From assembly GCA_035697245.1 (NCBI GenBank), contig DASSDH010000074.1:1-20623 (forward strand): a DNA stretch of 20,623 bases, given 5' to 3'. This DNA comes from JACVRX01 sp035697245 (lineage in GTDB: Bacteria > Actinomycetota > Actinomycetes > Jiangellales > Jiangellaceae). Positions 1-7,977 of the stretch are shown here, in pieces; positions within the stretch are counted from its first letter, which is position 1; each line of letters begins with the position of its first letter. A model generated the notes under the pieces. That model was not told where the DNA came from, searched no databases, and worked only from the letters and a program-made list of their open reading frames with translations. Both the position numbers and the translations under genes were made by a program.

Positions 1-441
1 GCCGTCGGGCAAGTCGCGCTGGGTCAGGACACGCGTTGCGTCCGAGAGCAGGACCTGTCCGCCGTGGGCGGCAGCTGCGATTCGGGCGGCCAGGTTGACG
101 TCGATCCCGATGTAGTCATCGCCGCCGAGGACTCCTTGCCCGGTGTGAAGCCCCATCCGTACCCGAAGCTCCACACCGTCGGGCCAATCGTTTCCGCTCA
201 GGTTGCGCTGCGCATTAATCGCACCCCGAACGGCATCGATCGGACTTCGAAAGGTCGCAAAGAAAGAGTCACCCTCGGTCCGAACAACGTGCCCTTCATT
301 GGCCTCGAAGGCAGCTCGGACGATCTCTCCGTGTCGATCCTGCACGGTTCGGTATTCCTCGCCCAGGGCAAGCAGAAGCCGGGTGGACCCCTCGATGTCG
401 GTGAACAGGAACGTGACCGTTCCAGTTGGCAGCGCCGTCAT
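1..441 (-). CDS. Adenylate/guanylate cyclase-domain regulator, N-terminal part (runs off left edge)
   Basis: The frame is open from an ATG at 441 to base 1, giving 147 residues with no stop; the C-terminus lies outside the window. It is a class III nucleotide cyclase homology domain: FTDIEGST with metal-ligand Asp15, RTEGD with Asp58, and GIDVNLAAR with Asn116 and Arg120 at the transition-state positions. By hand, about 98 of 147 residues match the neighbouring upstream protein without a gap, so the two genes are a tandem duplication. The start overlaps the stop of that gene in an ATGA, which predicts translational coupling. By analogy with the neighbour, a STAND ATPase and TPR region probably follow off-window; this is inference. 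The usual purine-selecting Lys of class III cyclases is Arg here (VVRTEGD), so activity and substrate are uncertain. Confidence 0.88.
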   Translation of the reverse strand, partial: MTALPTGTVTFLFTDIEGSTRLLLALGEEYRTVQDRHGEIVRAAFEANEGHVVRTEGDSFFATFRSPIDAVRGAINAQRNLSGNDWPDGVELRVRMGLHTGQGVLGGDDYIGIDVNLAARIAAAAHGGQVLLSDATRVLTQRDLPDG

Positions 442-3089
442 GTTTCGAGTTCTGTGGCGTAGTCGACGGCTTCGGCGCGAGTCATCGACCGCCCCTCGGC
501 GAGGGCTCGGTCGACGGCCACGTCACCGATCGTCTTTCGGGCATCGCCCACCGAATCGGTCCCGATGAGGGAACTGGCCGACATGGGGTACCCGCCTTCG
601 ATCGTCCGGCGGATCTCCTGGGCTGCACCAAGCAGTCGCATGGCCCGCTCGTGGCGTCCGTGGGCCGACTCGAGGATCGACAACGTTTCCAACGCGCCGC
701 TCAGCCCGGTCAGGTTGTCAGCTTGGTCCAATAGGCCGAGGCCCTCGAGAATCGGCGCTCGCGCCTCTTCGAGTTGTCCCAACATCTGACACCCCTGTCC
801 ATACCCGACGAGTGCGTCGGCGAGATGAAACATGTCGCCGAGCTGCCGGTAGCTGGCTATGGCGTCCTCGAGCAGCGGCTTGGCCGAGTCGAGGTCGCCC
901 TGCCCGGCCAGGAAGAACGCAATGTTCCCCTTTGCCTTTGCGACTCCAGCGGGATCGTCCAGCTCCTCGAATTGGGCCAGGGCGTCTCGCAGCAGCCGGA
1001 GCGAATTCTGCCCCGACGCCCAGTCCGGCTTTCCTGCCGCCAACTCTTCGGCGAACACAAAGGCCAGGTTGTATGTCGCATCGGCGATGCCGTGCCGATC
1101 GTCGAGTGCCCGGGAAATCACCAGCGCTTCCTGATAGTGCTGGTCAGCGGCTCCGTAGTCCCGTTGCCAATAGGCGATGCCGCCCGCCGCCAGGTGTGCC
1201 TTCGCGACGACTGCCGTCTTGTGCTCGCCGCCCGACAGCAGCCGTTCCAGCCAACTCCGTCCGACGGATAGGAAGCCCCGCTGCTGCCAGAACCGCCACA
1301 TGGCGGCGGCTGCCGACATCCCGCGGTCGGGTTCACCGGCCGTGATCGTCCATCCGAAGGCTGCCTGGAAGTTGTCGTGCTCACGCTCGAAGCGGCTGAG
1401 CCAGCGACGTTGGTCGACGGAGGTGAGATGTGGCCCACCCTCGTGCGCAACGGCCAGGAAATGCTCGGCGTGGCGGCGCTCGGTCGGCGCCGAGTCCTGC
1501 TGAGCGGCCAGCAGCTCTGCGGCGTACTCGCGGATGGTTTCTAGCATGCCGAACCTGGGTTCGCCGTCCGGCAGCTCGGTCTGGCGCACCAGGCTGTTGT
1601 CGATCAATGAGGTCAGCACCTCGAGTGTGTCGACACCGAGGTCGCCACCGGGATTGCCGACCGCATGCAGGGCCTCGATGCTAGCCCCGCCGCGGAACAC
1701 CGAGAGCCGGGCAAAGAGTCGCTGCTCCGGCGCGGTCAGCTGACCACAGCTCCAACTGATGGTCGCCCGAAGGGTTCGCTGACGGGGAGGCAGGTTGCGA
1801 GCTGCGGCCGCTATCACGTCCAGGCCAGCGGCGAGCCGGGACCGGATTGCCTGCGGAGTCAGCACCTTGATCTGGCTGGCGGCCAGCTCGATCGCCAGTG
1901 GCAAGCCGTCGAGGCGGGCGCAAACGTCGGCCACGACGCGGGCGTTCTCCTCGGTCAAGGCGAACCTAGCCTGTGCCGCGCGAGCTCGTTCGCTGAACAG
2001 CGCGACTGCCTCGCATCTGGACAAGAACTCGAGGGCGTTCGAATCCGGGTCGGGCAAGGCGAGCGGCAGAACCTGTTGCTCCTGTTCGCCGTAGATGCGG
2101 AGCGGAGCCCGGCTGGTCACGAGGACGCGAAGCCTCGGTGCCGCCCCCAGCAGTCGCTCGGCCACCCAGGCGGCGGGCAACACATGCTCGAAGTTGTCGA
2201 GCAGCAGGAGGACGTCTTTGGCGGCCAAGCCGTCGACCAGCGTCTCGATGAGCCCGCGCTTCGGTTGCTCTCGCATCCCGAGCACTTGCGCCAACACCGA
2301 CGGCACCTGCGTGTGGTCCGACACGGGAACAAGGTCCACGTAGAAGACCCCGTCCTCGAAGCGAGCCAACACCTCGGCTGCTACCTGGAGGGCCAGCCGG
2401 GTCTTGCCGGAACCTCCTGGTCCGGTCAACGTCACCAGTCGATGGCTGCCGAGCAACTCCACGGTTTGGGCGATCTCGTCGGCCCGGCCGACGAAGCTGG
2501 TGAGTTGAAGCGGCAGGTTGTTGGGCTGGACGTCGAGCGATCGAATCGCCGGGAACGAGCCCGGCAACCCATCGATGAACAGGTCGAAGAGGTGCTCAGG
2601 ATAGGCGATGTCCTTCAGCCGGTGCTGACCCAGATCCCGCAGAGCGACGCCGTCGGGCAAGTCGTACTTGACCATGGCTCGCGTTGCGTCAGAGATGAGT
2701 ATCTGGCCCCCGCTCGCAGCGGCGGCAATCCTAGCGGCCCGGTGGACGTCGATCCCGATGTAGTCACCCCCGCCGAGGACACCGTGCCCGGTGTGCAGTC
2801 CCATCCGGACCTGCAGGGGCTGAGCGGACGGCCAGTCGAATCCCGCCAGGTCCCGCTGGGCTGCGACCACCGCCCGGACAGCTTGGCTGGGATTCTGGAA
2901 GGTAACGAAGAAAGCGTCGCCCTCGGTCCGGACCACGTGACCACCGTGGGCGGCGATGGCAGCCTGGATGATCTCGTCGTGACGCTCCTGCACGGCTCGG
3001 TATCCATCGCCGAGCGTTTGCAGAAGATCCGTCGAGCCCTCGATGTCGGTGAACAGGAACGTGATGATCCCGGTCGGTGGCTCGGACAT
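438..3089 (-). CDS. Cyclase-domain / STAND ATPase / TPR regulator (883 aa)
   Basis: This is a large cytoplasmic signalling protein. Residues 1-165 form a class III cyclase homology domain (FTDIEGST with Asp15, RTEGD with Asp58, VHRAAR with His116 and Arg120). Residues 195-480 form a STAND/NB-ARC-type ATPase: Walker A GPGGSGKT at 223-230, Walker B in VLLLLDNFEH, and LPLAIELAA. The rest is helical TPR-like repeat, ending in the RLLGAAQ...RALAEGR segment seen at the end of many LuxR/AfsR-like regulators, but no LuxR helix-turn-helix is visible. The ATG at 3089 is preferred over an upstream start (25 more residues, Arg-rich) because a TACGAT box lies 7 nt before it. His116 replaces the usual Asn, which I recall in many actinobacterial homologues; cyclase activity is not assured. 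The function is probably ligand- or ATP-gated regulation, with the target unknown. Confidence 0.9.
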   Translation of the reverse strand: MSEPPTGIITFLFTDIEGSTDLLQTLGDGYRAVQERHDEIIQAAIAAHGGHVVRTEGDAFFVTFQNPSQAVRAVVAAQRDLAGFDWPSAQPLQVRMGLHTGHGVLGGGDYIGIDVHRAARIAAAASGGQILISDATRAMVKYDLPDGVALRDLGQHRLKDIAYPEHLFDLFIDGLPGSFPAIRSLDVQPNNLPLQLTSFVGRADEIAQTVELLGSHRLVTLTGPGGSGKTRLALQVAAEVLARFEDGVFYVDLVPVSDHTQVPSVLAQVLGMREQPKRGLIETLVDGLAAKDVLLLLDNFEHVLPAAWVAERLLGAAPRLRVLVTSRAPLRIYGEQEQQVLPLALPDPDSNALEFLSRCEAVALFSERARAAQARFALTEENARVVADVCARLDGLPLAIELAASQIKVLTPQAIRSRLAAGLDVIAAAARNLPPRQRTLRATISWSCGQLTAPEQRLFARLSVFRGGASIEALHAVGNPGGDLGVDTLEVLTSLIDNSLVRQTELPDGEPRFGMLETIREYAAELLAAQQDSAPTERRHAEHFLAVAHEGGPHLTSVDQRRWLSRFEREHDNFQAAFGWTITAGEPDRGMSAAAAMWRFWQQRGFLSVGRSWLERLLSGGEHKTAVVAKAHLAAGGIAYWQRDYGAADQHYQEALVISRALDDRHGIADATYNLAFVFAEELAAGKPDWASGQNSLRLLRDALAQFEELDDPAGVAKAKGNIAFFLAGQGDLDSAKPLLEDAIASYRQLGDMFHLADALVGYGQGCQMLGQLEEARAPILEGLGLLDQADNLTGLSGALETLSILESAHGRHERAMRLLGAAQEIRRTIEGGYPMSASSLIGTDSVGDARKTIGDVAVDRALAEGRSMTRAEAVDYATELET

Positions 3090-3096
3090 TTCCGCG

Positions 3097-3102
3097 ATCG
3101 TA
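3097..3102 (-). promoter_or_regulatory. Leaderless -10 box of the cyclase/STAND gene
   Basis: On the minus strand TACGAT is followed by 7 nt and then the ATG at 3089, which would put the transcription start at the start codon. No Shine-Dalgarno sequence lies in between, and no good -35 box is seen. Confidence 0.5.
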
Positions 3103-3162
3103 CGACGCGGCAGGTCGGGTTGGAGACCGCTTGCACGACACGATGCGCGAGGCTGGCCGCCC

Positions 3163-3669
3163 ATGACCCGCCTTTTCGTCGCTCTCTGGCCGCCGGCTGA
3201 CGTCGTTTCGACCCTGGCAGCGCTGCCACGCCCAGACGTTCCCGGGGTGCGCTGGTCGGCGCCGGATCAGTGGATGGTGAAGGTGCGGCCATTCGGCCGG
3301 GTTGCCGACCGGCTGGTCGAACCGCTGGTCACGGCGTTGGCTGACGCACTCGATGGTGCGCCGGCCATCGAGTGCGCGGTCGGACCCGCTACCTGCCGGC
3401 TCGGCGGGCAGTGGTTGGGAGCTCCGGTCAACGGCCTGGACGATCTTGCCGCCGCGGTATTCGAGGCCACTGCGGAGATCGTTCCGGTCACCCATCCACA
3501 GCCGTTCCAGGCCGACATCGTGCTCGCGCGCGGCCGGGTGCCTCGCGACCTGGCCGGCGCGCCGGTCGGCGCTGTATGGACGGCCGACGCGGTGTTCCTC
3601 GTCGCCGACCGGTCGAGCCCACACGACATCCGGTTCGACGACCTGGCTGAGTTTCGATTGGGTGGGTGA
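3163..3669 (+). CDS. 2'-5' RNA ligase/ThpR-like 2H fold protein with degenerate active site
   Basis: This is a 168-residue protein of about the usual length for the ThpR/LigT family of RNA 2',3'-cyclic phosphodiesterases. Family features are the N-terminal RLFVALWPP, the segment VRWSAPDQW before motif 1, and the C-terminal VFLVADRSS strand. Both catalytic HxTx motifs are changed: the first reads M38-V-K40-V (in WMVKVRPFG) and the second D118-I-V120-L (in QADIVLARG). With both histidines gone, the classical phosphodiesterase reaction is unlikely; RNA or nucleotide binding is an alternative. The hydrophobic pattern and family flanks are intact and there is no frameshift, so this looks like a diverged gene rather than a decaying one. 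It is divergent from the cyclase/STAND gene with 73 bp between. A weak GAGG lies 10 nt before the ATG. Confidence 0.75.
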   Translation: MTRLFVALWPPADVVSTLAALPRPDVPGVRWSAPDQWMVKVRPFGRVADRLVEPLVTALADALDGAPAIECAVGPATCRLGGQWLGAPVNGLDDLAAAVFEATAEIVPVTHPQPFQADIVLARGRVPRDLAGAPVGAVWTADAVFLVADRSSPHDIRFDDLAEFRLGG

Positions 3670-3715
3670 CGGCTCGTTCAGCCCTAGGTCAGCGACTGCC
3701 CAGCCGATTGACGCA

Positions 3716-4699
3716 TCAGTCGACCGTCGCCTGCCCGGAGCGAGCACGCTCCCCTCGCAGCGTCTCCGCCAAGCCGTCGTCAAGTGACCGAACTGACCAG
3801 CCGAGATCCCGTTTCGCTTTCGTCGGGTTGCCGAGGTAGGTCGCCAGCGACGCCCGCAGCGCTTCTGCGGAATACGTGCCGGGAAGTCGCACGAAGCGTT
3901 CTGCGAGCCTGGCAACGGGCTCGATCATCCGCACGGTCAGGGCAGGGATGATTACCGGCGGGGGGCCGCCGGCGATCCGCGCGGCGGCCTCGAGTACTTC
4001 TGCCAGCGAGTGCTGCGGCCCTGCCAGCATGTACGCCTCACCGGCAACTCCCCGCTCCATGGCAAACACGTGGCCGGTGGCGATGTCGTCCACGAAACCC
4101 CAGCAGAACCGCCCGCCGGACGAGACGACGACGCGATGGCGGCGCAGCGCTCTCCGCAGCAGCGTGCCGGACTGGCTGGTGTCGCCAGGGCCGTACACAA
4201 CCCCCGGCATCACGGTGACCGCCGCGACGCCAGCCGCAGAGGCCGCGCCGACAAGCTCGTGCGCCGCCGCCTTCGTGGCGTCGTAGGCCGTCAGGTGTCG
4301 GCCGCCCGTGAAACGGTACGACTCGTCCACGGTTTGTCCTCGGGTGTCAGAGTTCACCGCCAAGGTGCTGGTGTAGACGAGCCGCGGCACCGCCGTCTCT
4401 CGTACCGCCGCCAGGACGGCGCGCGTCCCGTCGACGTTGATGCGGCGGGCCGGCGTGTACTCCCGGCCCAGCTGATACCACCCCGCCACATGAAACAGCC
4501 CGTCCGCGCCGTCAGCGGCCGCTCGAAGGCTCGCCTGGTCGGCCAGGTCACCTGGCACGAGCCGCACTCCTTGGTCGGCCAGTGCACGAGCCCGGCTGGT
4601 ATCGCGAACCAAGGCAGTCACTGTGTGGCCCGCTTGGACCAGCAGTTCCGCCAGCCGGCCCCCGACGAACCCGGTCGCCCCGGTCAGTGCGTACCTCAT
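3716..4699 (-). CDS. NAD(P)-dependent epimerase / dihydroflavonol-4-reductase-like SDR
   Basis: This is a 327-residue extended short-chain dehydrogenase/reductase. The nucleotide-binding TGATGFVGG is at residues 6-14, an acidic GDLAD follows the third strand, and the active site is VYTSTLAV (Ser111/Thr112) with YDATK (Tyr139, Lys143). The C-terminal half (MPGVVYGPGD, then GFVDDIATGH) fits the dihydroflavonol-4-reductase/hopanoid-associated epimerase branch. The substrate cannot be told from sequence: a sugar nucleotide, an isoprenoid or another ketone is possible. The ATG at 4699 has GGGAGC about 5 nt upstream and places the Rossmann motif at the N-terminus; the frame runs further up, but that extension shows no family similarity. 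It is probably the last gene of a unit with pirin and the YbaK-type gene, 31 nt after the latter's stop. Confidence 0.88.
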   Translation of the reverse strand: MRYALTGATGFVGGRLAELLVQAGHTVTALVRDTSRARALADQGVRLVPGDLADQASLRAAADGADGLFHVAGWYQLGREYTPARRINVDGTRAVLAAVRETAVPRLVYTSTLAVNSDTRGQTVDESYRFTGGRHLTAYDATKAAAHELVGAASAAGVAAVTVMPGVVYGPGDTSQSGTLLRRALRRHRVVVSSGGRFCWGFVDDIATGHVFAMERGVAGEAYMLAGPQHSLAEVLEAAARIAGGPPPVIIPALTVRMIEPVARLAERFVRLPGTYSAEALRASLATYLGNPTKAKRDLGWSVRSLDDGLAETLRGERARSGQATVD

Positions 4700-4730
4700 C
4701 GGCTGCTCCCGTTCACTGCTGGTGCCGTGG

Positions 4731-5219
4731 TTACTCCTCCGGGTTCGTGACATCCGCCACAGTCGCGCCGAGTGCTCTGACGAGCTCGTCGCCGTCCACT
4801 GTCGCAGCGACACCCGGTGCGCCGGCACCAATCGAGACCGTGCGGCCCCGCAATCGGTCGTCGGCGATCACCGGCCATGATCGAAGAGAACCGAAGGGCG
4901 TTATCGTGCCTCGTTCGTATCCAGTGACGTCCTTGGCAGTCGCGGCGTCGGGCATGGACAGGCGGCTCACGCCGAGCAGGGCACGGAGTTTCGGCCAGCC
5001 GATCGTCCGGTCGCCGGGGACGAGTACGAACAGAAAGTCATCTGCACCTCGGCGCACGACGATGGTCTTCACGACCGCCGCCGGCTCGACGCCTCTCGCG
5101 GCCGCAGCCTCGGCGAGGCTGCGGACCGGCCCGTGCCGCACGATCTCGAAGGTGATGCCCGCAGCTGCGAGCGCGTCCAGCGCCCGCTGCCCGTTCACGA
5201 ATTCGGAGTGTAGAGACAC
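4731..5219 (-). CDS. YbaK/EbsC-type aminoacyl-tRNA deacylase
   Basis: This is a 162-residue single-domain member of the YbaK/ProX editing family, which hydrolyses mischarged aminoacyl-tRNA (Cys- or Ala-tRNA(Pro) in studied members). Diagnostic segments are VVKTIVVRR, with the conserved Lys at residue 51, LVPGDRTIGWPKLRALLG, the GYERGTITPFG loop, and the terminal SIGAGAPGVAATVDGDELV. Which tRNA it edits cannot be read from the sequence. The start is uncertain. GTG at 5219 matches the usual N-terminus but has no clear ribosome-binding site. GTG at 5198 is also possible. A GTG at 5330, 3 nt after the pirin stop, would add an Arg-rich 37-residue extension unlike the family. Co-transcription with pirin (upstream) and the SDR (downstream) is likely. 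Confidence 0.85.
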   Translation of the reverse strand: MSLHSEFVNGQRALDALAAAGITFEIVRHGPVRSLAEAAAARGVEPAAVVKTIVVRRGADDFLFVLVPGDRTIGWPKLRALLGVSRLSMPDAATAKDVTGYERGTITPFGSLRSWPVIADDRLRGRTVSIGAGAPGVAATVDGDELVRALGATVADVTNPEE

Positions 5220-5333
5220 GGCCGGCCGGGAGTAGCCCCTGCGCACCCGGCCAGCCGTGCGTCTGCGGAGGTACCCCGCGGATCGCTGACCCTCTACCGA
5301 GGCCACGCTACGCACGCCGAGATGGTTCACCCC

Positions 5334-6311
5334 TTAGCGACGCGGCAGCCGGCCACGCGGTTTCAGCGGCGTTGTCGGCAACGGCGGGGCCGGCAGCGGG
5401 TCACCGTCGTACCCGCGAACCTGGCCGAAGCGTTCGTCACCGGAGGCCCAGTCGGTCCGGAATCCGACGATCTCCTCGTGACTACGCCCGACGAAGTTCC
5501 ACCACATGACGATCTGTTCTTCGAACGGCTCGCCGCCGATCAGGAGCAGCCGGCTCGGACCGTGTGCCCGCAGCGCCAGGTCGGAGCGGCCGGTGCCCAG
5601 GTACAGCAGTGGGCCGGGCGCGAGTTCGACGTCGTCGACGTCGACCACGCCGGTCAACGTCAGCACGGCGTGCTCGAACTCCGGCCGAAGCGGCAGCCGA
5701 GTGTCAACACCGCTCGCCAACACTGCCTCGGCTCCGACCAGGGGGCTGTACACCTGGGCCGCCGACGTTGCATGGTCCAGCGAGCCCATGATCACGGTGA
5801 CCGAAACACCGGTGTCGGTGAGCCGCGGGAGGTCAGCGTGGTGCTTGAACTGCGGATCGACGTACCGGTCACGTTCGGGCAATGCAACCCACAGCTGCAC
5901 ACCGTGTAGTACCGGCCAGCGTTGGTGCGGCGACTCCTCCGAGTGCGAGATGCCGCGGCCTGCCGTCATCAAACTCAGTCGGCCCGGTCGTACGGGCTGG
6001 TGGCTGCCCAGGCTGTCGCGGTGTAGGACGTCGCCCTCCACCAGCCAACTCACGGTCTGCAGACCGGTGTGCGGATGCGGCGGCACGCGCATGCCCCCGG
6101 ACAGCGAGACGTCTTGGGGCCCGTACTGGTCCACGAAACACCACGCGCCGACCATCCGCCGGTCACGGTGCGGCAAGGTGCGCGTGACCACCATGCCTCT
6201 GGTGCCCAACACGACCTCACGGCCGTACAGCAGCTCCTGTACCGGTGCCCCGGCGACGGCCGTGCGACCGCCGCAGACGGCCTCCTCAGGAGCAAGCTCG
6301 AGGTTGCTCAC
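5334..6311 (-). CDS. Pirin family protein (cupin)
   Basis: This is a 325-residue bicupin of the pirin family. The N-terminal metal site is intact: PPHPHTGL gives His79 and His81, and RGISHSEE gives His123 and Glu125, matching the human pirin iron ligands His56, His58, His101 and Glu103. VSWLVEGDVLHRDSLG lies between these sites, as usual. The C-terminal cupin (residues about 190-300) carries PFEEQIVMWWNFVGRSHEEI, a pirin hallmark. Bacterial pirins include quercetinase-like dioxygenases and regulators of central metabolism; the sequence does not decide which. The GTG at 6311 is favoured because a TACAGT box sits 6 nt upstream, and an in-frame start 13 codons earlier lacks such support. It heads the likely pirin, deacylase, SDR unit. 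Confidence 0.92.
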   Translation of the reverse strand: MSNLELAPEEAVCGGRTAVAGAPVQELLYGREVVLGTRGMVVTRTLPHRDRRMVGAWCFVDQYGPQDVSLSGGMRVPPHPHTGLQTVSWLVEGDVLHRDSLGSHQPVRPGRLSLMTAGRGISHSEESPHQRWPVLHGVQLWVALPERDRYVDPQFKHHADLPRLTDTGVSVTVIMGSLDHATSAAQVYSPLVGAEAVLASGVDTRLPLRPEFEHAVLTLTGVVDVDDVELAPGPLLYLGTGRSDLALRAHGPSRLLLIGGEPFEEQIVMWWNFVGRSHEEIVGFRTDWASGDERFGQVRGYDGDPLPAPPLPTTPLKPRGRLPRR

Positions 6312-6317
6312 CCCGTG

Positions 6318-6323
6318 ACTGTA
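6318..6323 (-). promoter_or_regulatory. Leaderless -10 box of the pirin operon
   Basis: TACAGT on the minus strand is followed by 6 nt (CACGGG) and then the GTG at 6311. This fits leaderless transcription and fixes the pirin start; no Shine-Dalgarno sequence is seen. Confidence 0.45.
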
Positions 6324-6368
6324 AGACGCCCGCCGCCACGCCGGCGACAAAGGCGCCGAGCCCGCGGG

Positions 6369-6593
6369 CTAGAGCCTGGTGACCTTTGTGTTCGGGTACG
6401 TGACCCGTCGGATCGTCGAGCCGAAGTCCACGAGCAAGATGCTCTCGGACTCGACTCCGATCACCCGGCCGAGGCCGTGGCGATCATGGGTGAGCCGATC
6501 ATCGATGGCGAGGCGCTCCACCGGTTTCGCCTCGCGCAGGACGTTGAACGGACTCGCCGGCAGGACAGGGCGCCGGGCAGTGCGTTGAGTCAT
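6369..6593 (-). CDS. Small protein resembling the C-terminal domain of UvrD/PcrA helicases
   Basis: This 74-residue protein has a disordered, Arg/Pro-rich start (residues 1-30). It is followed by a compact beta domain: DDRLTHDRHGLGRVIGVE, then ILLVDFGSTIRRV and a terminal PNTKVTRL. The GDxVxHxxFGxGxV...VxFG pattern is that of the Tudor/CarD-like domain closing UvrD/PcrA helicases, where it can contact RNA polymerase or nucleic acid. Stand-alone forms occur in actinobacteria and are usually annotated as hypothetical. It lies 75 bp after rsgA on the same strand and may be co-transcribed. The ATG at 6593 is chosen; a GTG at 6614 would add seven residues. A role in binding RNA polymerase or nucleic acid is inference only. 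Confidence 0.75.
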   Translation of the reverse strand: MTQRTARRPVLPASPFNVLREAKPVERLAIDDRLTHDRHGLGRVIGVESESILLVDFGSTIRRVTYPNTKVTRL

Positions 6594-6668
6594 GGGGCCA
6601 TACTGCTCCCCCACCGGCTCGTCGTCATCCCGTGCCCCGGGTTTTCACCGACTGTGCTCGGATTGGAA

Positions 6669-7775
6669 TCAGCGCGCCCACGGGCTGTTCTTGCCGGGGT
6701 TGAGCTTGTTGTGCCGACGCATGTGCATGTGCCGCTGCTTCCACACCGATATCTCCTGTGCTCGCAGCCGGGCGTCGGTTCGTCGCGCCTGGAATGCCGC
6801 CTCCCGGCCGAGCTTGCGCCAACTCTCCAGCCGGCGCTCGTCGAGCTCGCCCTCGTCGACTGCTGCCAACACCGCACAGCCCGGCTCGGTGATGTGGGCA
6901 CAATCCCGGAACCGGCATCGCGTCGCCAGCGCCTCGATGTCGGGGAACGCGGCCGCGATGGCCTCCTCGTCGGCGACGACGCCGACCGAGCGCAGGCCGG
7001 GCGTATCGAGCACGACGCCCCCCGCCGGCAGGACCACGAGCTCTCGGTGCGTGGTGGTGTGTCTGCCCTTACCGTCGACTCGGCGGATATCGCCCGTCGC
7101 CATGACGGTGACACCGGCGAGAGCATTGGTAAGCGTCGACTTTCCAGCGCCCGACGGACCGAGCAGGACGAGCGTCCGGCCAGGACCGAGATAGGCATGG
7201 ACGGCGGCGGCCCCGTCGCCGGACTTCGCGTCGATCGCCAGTACATCCACCCCCGGCGCGGCTGCCATCACCTCGGCTCGCATGCCGTCCGGATCAGGCA
7301 CGAGGTCGGCCTTGGTGAGGACGACGAGTGGCTGCGCGCCGCTCCCCCATGCGAGCACGAGCAACCGCTCGATACGGCCGATCTTTGGCTCGGGATCCAG
7401 CTGCTCGACGACGACCACCAGGTCGACGTTCGCTGCTAGCGCCTGGGCATTCGACGTCGTGTCACTGCTGTCCCGTACGACACACGTCCGGCGGTTCAAG
7501 ATCGCCTCGAGCGTGCTGCGGTCGTCGGGCCAATGCCGCACGGCGACCCAGTCGCCGACGGTCGGGCCTGCGGTGCGGTCGATCGCGAGACTGGCCAGCA
7601 CCTCACGGCCCAGGGAGGCGCGGAGCGGGCCGTCGGCGCCAACCACGTCGGCGCCACCGCGGTCGACCCGACTCACGCGCGCGGGAATGTGGTCGCCACC
7701 GCTGGTGAAGGGTTCGAATGCGGCAGCGAAGGAGTTGTCCCAGCCGAGCTCGGCCAGGGACGAATGATGAGACAC
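6669..7775 (-). CDS. rsgA: Ribosome small subunit-dependent GTPase A
   Basis: This is a 368-residue circularly permuted GTPase that checks late maturation of the 30S subunit. An N-terminal OB-fold (residues about 30-100) precedes the GTPase. G4 comes first (LTKADL, 153-158), then G1 GPSGAGKST (206-214), G2 GRHTTTH (237-243) and G3 DTPG (257-260). The C-terminal zinc site is CRFRDCAHITEPGC, giving Cys287, Cys292, His294 and Cys300. The C-terminus is basic, as expected for rRNA contact. The GTG at 7775 is preferred because GGAAGG lies 7 nt before it and the family usually begins close to this point; an ATG at 7790 would add five residues. It is transcribed away from the aidB-like gene, with 214 bp of divergent upstream region. 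Confidence 0.93.
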   Translation of the reverse strand: MSHHSSLAELGWDNSFAAAFEPFTSGGDHIPARVSRVDRGGADVVGADGPLRASLGREVLASLAIDRTAGPTVGDWVAVRHWPDDRSTLEAILNRRTCVVRDSSDTTSNAQALAANVDLVVVVEQLDPEPKIGRIERLLVLAWGSGAQPLVVLTKADLVPDPDGMRAEVMAAAPGVDVLAIDAKSGDGAAAVHAYLGPGRTLVLLGPSGAGKSTLTNALAGVTVMATGDIRRVDGKGRHTTTHRELVVLPAGGVVLDTPGLRSVGVVADEEAIAAAFPDIEALATRCRFRDCAHITEPGCAVLAAVDEGELDERRLESWRKLGREAAFQARRTDARLRAQEISVWKQRHMHMRRHNKLNPGKNSPWAR

Positions 7776-7977
7776 GATCGGACCTTCCATGATCTGGGGC
7801 CCGGCGCCGCCGGCGAATCAGACGTCGAGGGGCGCACGGTCGGGTGGGCATGCGGAAACGGTTGACCAGGTCATCTCGGCACACCTCCCGTACTCGTCGC
7901 GTCCTGACCGCCGATCCGGCGTCGTCTCCACGGTACGGGTTGGGTGGTCACGTTCGCGACCCGCTTTCGCCGACGCA

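Noticed and set aside
1665..3200. A 511-codon plus-strand open frame opposite the cyclase/STAND gene
   Set aside because: It is antisense to a gene with clear cyclase and Walker motifs, has no recognisable domain, and long mirror frames are normal in high-GC coding DNA.
3671..3683. GGCT/AGCC stem between the 2H-like and SDR genes
   Set aside because: Four base pairs are too few to support a terminator call.
2764..3915. A 383-codon minus-strand open frame spanning the cyclase start, the 2H-like gene and the SDR end
   Set aside because: It crosses three supported genes in other frames and is Arg/Pro-rich without domains.
6359..6370. The 12-bp palindrome AGCCCGCGGGCT at the stop of the 74-residue gene
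   Set aside because: Its loop would be only 2-4 nt and there is no T-run; in GC-rich DNA this is likely chance.
6069..7439. A 456-codon plus-strand open frame across pirin and rsgA
   Set aside because: It spans two well-supported minus-strand genes and the space between them; its translation shows no family features.
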